A stretch of 64,000 nucleotides of DNA, taken from the NCBI RefSeq assembly GCF_021278965.1, contig NZ_CP065589.1:1183001-1247000 (forward strand), read 5' to 3'. The position numbers and the translations under genes were made by a program. Positions 58,391 through 64,000 of the stretch are shown here, in pieces. A model generated the notes under the pieces. That model worked only from the letters and a program-made list of their open reading frames with translations, was not told the DNA's origin and did no database searches. The stretch comes from Chryseobacterium capnotolerans (lineage in GTDB: Bacteria > Bacteroidota > Bacteroidia > Flavobacteriales > Weeksellaceae). Position 1 is the stretch's first letter, and each line of letters opens with the position of its first letter.

Positions 58391-60513
58391 CTAAAGTTTG
58401 TAATTGAAAGACAACGTCACCACCCGGCTGTCCAGATTGTATTTTTGGCGAATAGTAGAACTGAAGTTATTTCCGGTAACACGGTAATTATTCGTTTTTA
58501 ATAAATCTGTCACCGCTAATTTTAGAGTAGCTTTATCTTTCCATAATGTTTTTGAAATACCCAATGTTAGGTCAAAATAAGCATCACGGATGTACAGACC
58601 AATGTTTGATTTTGAAAAATATTGGGCATTAGCTTCTGCTTTTAAGCCTTTCATAATACTGAAACTGTTTTGTGCATTCAGGGTAAATGACAGCTGTGAA
58701 CTGTTTACCGAATAATTCTGATAATTCCCTTTATACTCATTGTTGAATATATTAAACATGGAAGTAAGTGACCAGAAACTGAAAAGCTTTGTTGTTGCCG
58801 TGATGTTGGCACCATATACATAAGATTTGTTCAGGTTGTCCTGAGTCTTTACCAGAATTCCTGTGTCCGGCTGGTAGTTGTATACTTCTGTCATGACATC
58901 ATTGGTTACACTAAAATAGGCCGATGCTATAATGTATTTTCCCCATGTATACCCCAATTCTGTTGCATGGGTAAACTCAGGATTAAGATTGGGATTTCCC
59001 TGCCAGTAGTTGAATGGATCATCGTAGAAACGGAAAGGATTCAGATCGAAATGACTCGGCCTGTTGATTCTTTTGCTGTATGATGCATAAAATCCATGCT
59101 GATCATTCACCTGGTATTTTACGGATGCACTTGGAAATAAATTGGTATAATCTCTTTTTCGCTGTTCCTGGGATGTTTTCTGATTGATGTCCGTATGGGT
59201 CATTTCAGTTCTTACCCCTAATTGGAATGTCCATTTTGTTAGATTAAGCTTGTAATTGGCATACAATGCATGTATCTGCTCTTTGTATTCATATTCATTA
59301 CTTGCTTTATCATCATTGATCCATTCTTCACCCTGCTGTACAAGATACTCCGAAGGGTTATTATTAGACTTTATGGTAGATTTCAACCCAGTTTCCAGAC
59401 TATGCTTCTCACTAAAAGGCAATGTAAAGTCAGCCTTAGCATTGAAGACTTTCAGACGGGAGGCAATACTTCCTTTTCTATTGTTAAACTTCTCTGTTCC
59501 CTGGTTGACTAATGCATCCGAAAACTGATTCTGGCGGGAAGAGAAACGGGAAGTTTCATATTCCAGATCCAGATCTACCTTGTAGCCCTTATCGTTGAAG
59601 AGGTGTGTACCCTTTACGTTATAGGTGTAATCGTACCAATTTTCTTTACTCGCATTACCGGAAAGTACATGAGCAAACAGATGGTCTGCAGGTTGAAATA
59701 TTTTGTTTTCGCCATTCGAAAAATCTTCATATCGGCCTATTTTCGCATCAAATAAAGCCCCTATCGTGGTTTTATCACTCAATGCATAATCTGCACCGAA
59801 TTTAAAATTATTAGAGGTTAAAGGCTCATTGGTTGTTGAATTTTGATCTGTCGTCCGAATGATTTGCTGAGGCTGTTTCTCATCAAAGAAAATCTGATTA
59901 AAGTTTCGTCTTTCCTCTTCCCCACGGAAGGTATAGCTGTAATCTCCGTGCAGGGATAGTTTCTTGTGGGTATAATTGAGGCTAAGCCCGGTATTAACTC
60001 TGTTTTTACGGCCTCTTCCGCCATTGAGATAATAGTTACCGCTCATTCCTTCCAGTGAACTTTTTTAAGGACAATGTTGATGATGCCTGCATTTCCGGCA
60101 GCATCATATTTGGAAGAAGGGTTGGCAATAATCTCAATATTCTTCACCAGAGTAGAGTTGGTAGAGCGCAATAAGTTGGCCAATTCCTTGGTGGATAGAG
60201 AACTTAATTTCCCATTAATCATCACGCTTACTCCTTTCTTTCCGCGTAAAGAGAGTTCTCCGTCCTGCGAAACGACTACTCCTGGTGTTTGACCCAGGAC
60301 TTCCAATACAGTAGTACCATCAGACAGCACACTATTTTCTACATTAAAAATCATTTTATCAGCTTTCTGCTGAAAGACTGCTTTGTTACCTTTGAGTACA
60401 ACACTGCTAATCTCTGAAATTTTTTCTGCCTGCAAGGAGTCATTCAGATTTTCGGTTTGCCCGTAGGCGTTCAAGCTCGCCATTAAAGGGAGCCACATAT
60501 AATGCTTCTTCAT
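58391..60513 (-). pseudogene. Outer membrane beta-barrel receptor of the iron locus, single frameshift
   Basis: Two frames (60043-60513 and 58391-60046) form one 707-residue protein if one A is added to an A6 run (plus-strand T run 60061-60066); the join then reads IVLKKSSLEGMSGNYYLNGG. The signal is LPLMASLNAYGQ. The plug (about 30-155) has VLEVLGQTPGVVVSQDGELS and IEIIANPSSKYDAAGNAGII; the barrel is of the OMP_b-brl_3 type and ends TLSFNYKL. It is followed by the PepSY gene upstream in the same direction (11-base gap) and converges with the TonB receptor/DUF4374 operon. It probably serves the same uptake system. Confidence 0.82.
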
Positions 60514-60524
60514 GATAATAGATT

Positions 60525-61733
60525 TTAGGTTGTTGTTTTCTTTTTATTTCTACGTCCCCACCAAATCATAAATCCGGTTATGGGCAGTGAGGCGCAGAAC
60601 AGACTCATGATAAATGCTAATATTTTTCCAGGCATCCCGAAGAAGGCTCCCACATGCAAATCGTAGGTAGCATCTGTAGCTCTTTCAGCCATAGGTTTTT
60701 CTTCGTGTGAACGGTTAAACAGAAGCTTCCCTGAATGTTCATCAAAAATCATCATGGAAGACTCAGCATAAGTAAATTCTTTTTCCTTGATCCAGATGCT
60801 TAAATTCTCATGTTTGTGGTCTGCTTCCGCATGATCTTCCAGATCGACTCCAAAAGAATAAGCTTTTGGATAATGAATTTTTACCTGTTCTATAATGCGG
60901 TCGATAGTTGTTGCTGTTTCAACAGATTCAGGAGCCGTTGTTTTGTATTGGCTGAAATCTGGTGTAGCAGAGGAAAAACCATTAAGTAATACATATACCC
61001 ACATCTGAGTAATACGGAACGAATACATAATCCCGGTAATAGCCACAATAATGGCAAGAAAGGAAGCATAAAAACCAAGGATATTATGTACATCGTAGTT
61101 CTTGCGCCGCCAGCCCTTTACCTTTTCCCATTGGAACCATAGACGCTGTTTACGCATTTTTTTATTCTTCGGCCACCAAAGTATAATCCCGGTAATCAGC
61201 ATAATTACGAAGATAATAGTAGATACTCCCACGATAGTACCACCTACACTATTACTTAGCAGTAGTGAGCGGTGCAGGGCCATACAGATAAAGAAAGGAT
61301 TGTTTTTTACATCATATATGGCAATTACCTTTCCGGTATATTGGTTGACATAAACATTTTTATAGACAATAATACTGTTGAAATGATTCCAGCCGTCAGG
61401 GTTGCCTTTAACTAACCCAAATTGATAAGAACGGGAAGGATCTATAGGAATTGTGACTTCATCTGCTTTTACAATTTCATTTTTCAGTTGCGCATTCACC
61501 AGATCTTTTAACTCGCGTAAAGGAATAGGCTTTTTATGCTGAATGTCTTTTTCTCCATGAAAGATGTCTTCCTTTCGTAAGATAGCGGTAATATCTTCAT
61601 TGAAAACAAAAAAAGCACCTGATAAAGAAACAATTAAGACAATAATCCCGGAAAGCAGTCCAAGCCATAAATGAGCTTTCAGAATATATTTTTTGAAGGT
61701 CCCTTTAGATTTTTTCTTATCAGCTTGTTTCAT
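60525..61733 (-). CDS. PepSY-associated membrane protein (iron-uptake reductase type)
   Basis: The 402-residue inner membrane protein has four helices: AHLWLGLLSGIIVLIVSLSG, a GTIVGVSTIIFVIMLITGII segment, a FYASFLAIIVAITGIMYSF segment, and a C-terminal ILAFIMSLFCASLPITGFMI. PepSY domains lie between, and the motif HRSLLLSNSVGGTIVG carries a conserved His. The family (PiuB/FecR-adjacent type) occurs with siderophore receptors and is thought to reduce or release iron in the periplasm. It is the first gene of a two-gene operon with the outer membrane receptor. Confidence 0.88.
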   Translation of the reverse strand: MKQADKKKSKGTFKKYILKAHLWLGLLSGIIVLIVSLSGAFFVFNEDITAILRKEDIFHGEKDIQHKKPIPLRELKDLVNAQLKNEIVKADEVTIPIDPSRSYQFGLVKGNPDGWNHFNSIIVYKNVYVNQYTGKVIAIYDVKNNPFFICMALHRSLLLSNSVGGTIVGVSTIIFVIMLITGIILWWPKNKKMRKQRLWFQWEKVKGWRRKNYDVHNILGFYASFLAIIVAITGIMYSFRITQMWVYVLLNGFSSATPDFSQYKTTAPESVETATTIDRIIEQVKIHYPKAYSFGVDLEDHAEADHKHENLSIWIKEKEFTYAESSMMIFDEHSGKLLFNRSHEEKPMAERATDATYDLHVGAFFGMPGKILAFIMSLFCASLPITGFMIWWGRRNKKKTTT

Positions 61734-61772
61734 TTTTTATCGTTATTTAGTCTTATTAAAAATAATGAACTG

Positions 61773-61780
61773 CAAATATA
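61773..61780 (-). promoter_or_regulatory. -7 box of the PepSY/receptor operon
   Basis: TATATTTG on the minus strand fits TAnnTTTG, 39 bases before the ATG; the -33 region (TTTAGG) is weak. Confidence 0.45.
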
Positions 61781-61958
61781 ACTTTATTTGTAAGAATTCT
61801 ACCTAAAGAGAACCTTTATTTCATCAGGAAAACCTGATTTTTATTAGGATTTAAAAGAATTGACATCAGATAAAAAAAGAGATTATTAAAAGATTTTATC
61901 CCTGTAATATAGATGTTGGATAATAGAATTCTTTGCCTGAACTTATAAATAGATAAAG

Positions 61959-62011
61959 TGGAGAATACGGGATTCGAACCCGTGACCTTTTGACTGCCAG
62001 TCAAACGTGCT
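61959..62011 (-). pseudogene. 3' fragment of a tRNA gene, probably tRNA-Ala(GGC)
   Basis: The minus strand reads TTTGA-CTGGCAG-TCAAA (anticodon arm, anticodon GGC), a variable loop AGGTC, T arm ACGGG-TTCGAAT-CCCGT, and acceptor ATTCTCC with discriminator A. The 5' acceptor strand and D arm are missing: the sequence before it (AAATGTAAAAACATTT) does not fold as a tRNA. Such 3' fragments are typical att sites left by integrative elements or tRNA remnants. No integrase gene is seen in this window. Confidence 0.65.
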
Positions 62012-62083
62012 AAATGTTTTTACATTTCATCTTTACCTGGCATGAATTTAATTATTTAAATTTACACTAAAATTTCAAAAACA

Positions 62084-62506
62084 ATGACCCTAGAGAAAAA
62101 GAAACTCATGACAGACAGCTTCGGCCGTTCAGAAACTCTGAAATTCTATAAAGCAGAATTGTTGGAAGTAGAAACTGATTTTGTTTCGATTAAAATTCCT
62201 AAAATGGAAATGATGACCAGGAAAGCTGGGATGTTCAATGGGGCAATGATTGCTTCTTTGGTAGATGTTTCCGCAGGATATGCAGCGGTGAGCCATTATC
62301 CGGAAGACTGTTATGTGGTAACAGTTGAATTAAAAGTGAACTATCTTCGTCCAGCTATGGGAGATGCTTTGGTTTCAAAAGCTTATGTTATTAAAGGGGG
62401 CTCCAAGATTAGTGTTATCAGAGTAGAAATCTATGTTCAGAATGAAGACTCTGGCTCAGAGAGTCATGCAGCCACCTCATTAGTCACCATGATGAAGATA
62501 AAATAA
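62084..62506 (+). CDS. PaaI-type hotdog thioesterase
   Basis: The 140-residue protein has the hotdog-fold PaaI pattern: AGMFNGAMIASLVDVSAGYA (about 49-68) with the catalytic-helix Asp, then VVTVELKVNYLRPAMGDALV and a last strand ESHAATSLVTMMKIK. It probably hydrolyses acyl- or aryl-CoA thioesters. The active-site Asn/Gly of classical HGG is FNGA here. It is a single gene near the tRNA fragment. Confidence 0.85.
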   Translation: MTLEKKKLMTDSFGRSETLKFYKAELLEVETDFVSIKIPKMEMMTRKAGMFNGAMIASLVDVSAGYAAVSHYPEDCYVVTVELKVNYLRPAMGDALVSKAYVIKGGSKISVIRVEIYVQNEDSGSESHAATSLVTMMKIK

Positions 62507-62627
62507 TCTTATTTTTTTAACAGAATTAAGCAAAATCTTCCTTGGATAAAGGATTTAAAGAATTTTTTTTCACCAAAATGGAATGGCTTTTGCTCAATTA
62601 TCCCCATAACTATTAAAAAATAACAAA

Positions 62628-62972
62628 ATGAACTTAATTATCCGTTTGTTTGTCACAGCAATAGTGGCATACCTATTAACTAAAATTTTACCAGGGGTGC
62701 AATTTGAAAGCTTTTCAACAGCAATTATCTTTGCCATTGTACTTGGGGTTTTAAACATATTTGTAAAACCTATCCTTAGTCTGTTTGGACTTCCTCTTAC
62801 CATTTTAACTTTAGGATTCTTTGCATTGGTTATTAACGCAGGTATTATCCTGATTGCTGACTATTTCATCGACAGTATGGTAGTAGATGGCTTCTGGTGG
62901 GCTTTTATCTTCAGTATATTATTATCAATCGTAACTTCACTGGCGAATTCAATGTTCTCGGATGGAGACTAA
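62628..62972 (+). CDS. Phage holin family 4-type small membrane protein
   Basis: The 114-residue protein has four hydrophobic helices with the conserved core IIFAIVLGVLNIFVKPILSL and LPLTILTLGFFALVINAGII (about 35-80). This is the YvlD/phage-holin 4 family, which is chromosomal in most bacteria and not phage-linked here. Function is unknown; a membrane-stress role is suspected in some relatives. A terminator follows. Confidence 0.85.
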   Translation: MNLIIRLFVTAIVAYLLTKILPGVQFESFSTAIIFAIVLGVLNIFVKPILSLFGLPLTILTLGFFALVINAGIILIADYFIDSMVVDGFWWAFIFSILLSIVTSLANSMFSDGD

Positions 62973-62993
62973 GTGATTAAAAAATAAGAAGAA

Positions 62994-63026
62994 AAGCCCG
63001 CTGGTATTTTGCCAACGGGCTTTTTT
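62994..63026 (+). terminator. Terminator of the holin-like gene
   Basis: A stem AAGCCCGCTGG / CCAACGGGCTT (one mismatch) with a TATTTTG loop is followed by six T. Confidence 0.85.
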
Positions 63027-63337
63027 ATTGGGGTAGGAGCAGAGATGTTTGAGAGGATTCGAGTGGAATACCCTTTATTTTGTTGAAAATATTATCTGTT
63101 TTTCAATATTTTCCTTTATATCTCCAATTTTAATGTTAATTCTTTCGGTAATTTTTATTTTAAATATTAACTTTGGCAATCTTTGAATTTAATGAAAGGG
63201 TTTGATGAAATCAGTAGGGTTTTACAGATCTGCTAAAAATAAATGAACATATGAAATCGTCATGATCTGCAAATACAAATACTAATGAAGATGATACGAT
63301 TGCATATGACCTTTGAAAAATAAATAATAATCTTCAT
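63027..63337. other. 311-base intergenic region
   Basis: No gene seen. It holds the promoter of the S9 peptidase gene; no convincing box pair was found. Confidence 0.4.
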
Positions 63338-64000
63338 ATGAAACTTAAGTACAGTCTGCTGGCTTTGGCAGCTCCGCTTTTAATGAATGCACAACAAGTA
63401 ATGACGCCTGAAATTCTTTGGACTTTGAAAAAAGTAGGAGTGCAGGCAGTTTCTCCGGATCAGGCATCCCTTATTTATAAAGTAGGACAGGTAGATCTGA
63501 AAACAGAAAAAACAAAAAACGAGAACTATTTTCTGAATGTTCTTAACAATCAGGCTTCCAAAATTGATTTCGGTAAAAAAGCTTTGATCCAATGGGATAA
63601 AAATGGGATCTATGCTCAGGAAGGAGATAAAATCTACCTTTCAAAAGATGCCGGAAAAACATGGGCAGAATTTTATACCATTGGTGAAGCCGATAATATT
63701 GTGATTTCTCCGGATGGAAAAAGAATTGCTTTCAGTAAGCAGGTTTTGGTAGAAAAGCTAATGGGGAAAGATAAATACAATGATACTCCTAAAACAACGG
63801 CTCAGGTATATACAGACCTTAACCACAGACACTGGGATTATTTCAATGAAGGAAAATATAACCATGTATTTGTTGTAAATACTTCAGATAAAGTAGAGGC
63901 AGCTAAAGATCTGTTGGAAGGAAAAACATGGGATTCTCCTCAAAGACCTTTCGGAGGTGCTGAAGATTTTGTTTGGAGCCCGGATTCTGCACAGCTTTTA
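63338..64000 (+). CDS. S9 family peptidase (dipeptidyl peptidase IV type), 3' partial
   Basis: The ATG at 63338 opens a frame that runs off the window (221 codons). It has a signal peptide (YSLLALAAPLLMNAQQ). The rest is the start of a beta-propeller: VGVQAVSPDQASLIYKVGQV, NIVISPDGKRIAFSKQVLVE, HRHWDYFNEGKYNHVFVV and EDFVWSPDSAQLL. These SPDG/SPDS blades and the HRHWDxWxEGKYxH motif are typical of periplasmic S9 peptidases in Bacteroidota, which cleave dipeptides from peptides. The catalytic hydrolase domain lies outside the window. Confidence 0.85.
   Translation, partial: MKLKYSLLALAAPLLMNAQQVMTPEILWTLKKVGVQAVSPDQASLIYKVGQVDLKTEKTKNENYFLNVLNNQASKIDFGKKALIQWDKNGIYAQEGDKIYLSKDAGKTWAEFYTIGEADNIVISPDGKRIAFSKQVLVEKLMGKDKYNDTPKTTAQVYTDLNHRHWDYFNEGKYNHVFVVNTSDKVEAAKDLLEGKTWDSPQRPFGGAEDFVWSPDSAQLL

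Noticed and set aside
5339..60066. Programmed ribosomal frameshifting as the explanation for the A-run breaks
   Set aside because: Eight unrelated genes, nearly all missing one A in an ordinary run, no common slippery heptamer plus downstream structure; sequencing error is simpler.
61816..62004. Minus-strand frame of 62 codons
   Set aside because: Its first residues (GSNPVFSTL) are the typical false translation of a tRNA T arm and acceptor end.
62628..62972. Holin-like gene as evidence of a prophage
   Set aside because: This family is chromosomal in most bacteria and no phage gene lies nearby.

Overview
The window is chromosomal DNA from a low-GC Bacteroidota, most probably a Chryseobacterium or close relative (Flavobacteriia). 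Supporting signs are a type IX secretion (T9SS) C-terminal sorting domain, many TonB-type outer membrane receptors, promoters of the TTTG-N19-TAnnTTTG type, weak Shine-Dalgarno sites, and families typical of this group (DUF4374, DUF2652, TPR-membrane-HTH regulators, GH130). There is no rRNA, CRISPR array, insertion sequence or phage module.

Layout. 1-6.0 kb: 3' part of a giant T9SS surface protein, a PLD protein with a membrane hairpin, and a frameshifted TPR/HTH membrane regulator. 6.2-14.6 kb: DUF1826 protein, POTRA/barrel outer membrane protein, DUF892 ferritin-like protein, GT14 glycosyltransferase, DEAD helicase plus cold-shock protein, MaoC hydratase (frameshifted), cupin, CsbD-like protein. 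15-21.7 kb: ChaA-type antiporter; an operon of a 43-residue basic protein, GH130 enzyme and GT4 fusion; AraC-type regulator; CinA-like protein; two copies of an unknown 87-residue protein lie at 13.5 and 20.9 kb. 22-28.1 kb: mnmE, two secreted proteins sharing a motif, an unexplained small transcription unit, and a second TPR/HTH regulator. 28.5-34.5 kb: Lrp regulator divergent from an MFS pump, a phosphoesterase, then a PLD-like / membrane coiled-coil / vWA-like lipoprotein operon. 34.7-42.2 kb: AraC regulator and a complete RND efflux operon, then DUF2652. 42.5-51.6 kb: outer membrane barrel protein, GH3 beta-glucosidase, and an EamA-MetN-MetI-MetQ operon preceded by a Met-rich leader peptide and an intrinsic terminator. 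52.1-61.8 kb: topoisomerase III, then an iron/siderophore-type locus: TonB receptor and DUF4374 lipoprotein on one strand converge with a second outer membrane receptor and a PepSY membrane protein on the other. 61.9-64 kb: a tRNA 3' fragment, thioesterase, small holin-like membrane protein, and the start of an S9 peptidase.

Two themes cut across the window. First, at least seven genes are broken only by one-base differences in A/T homopolymers (eight sites, plus a possible ninth), and in every case restoring one base gives a full-length family member. That looks more like sequencing error than gene decay. Second, the strongest candidates for something undescribed are the Met-rich leader/attenuator before the methionine transporter operon (51.4-51.6 kb), the PLD / membrane coiled-coil / vWA-lipoprotein cassette (31.4-34.5 kb), and the orphan promoter-stem-terminator unit at 26.0-26.4 kb.
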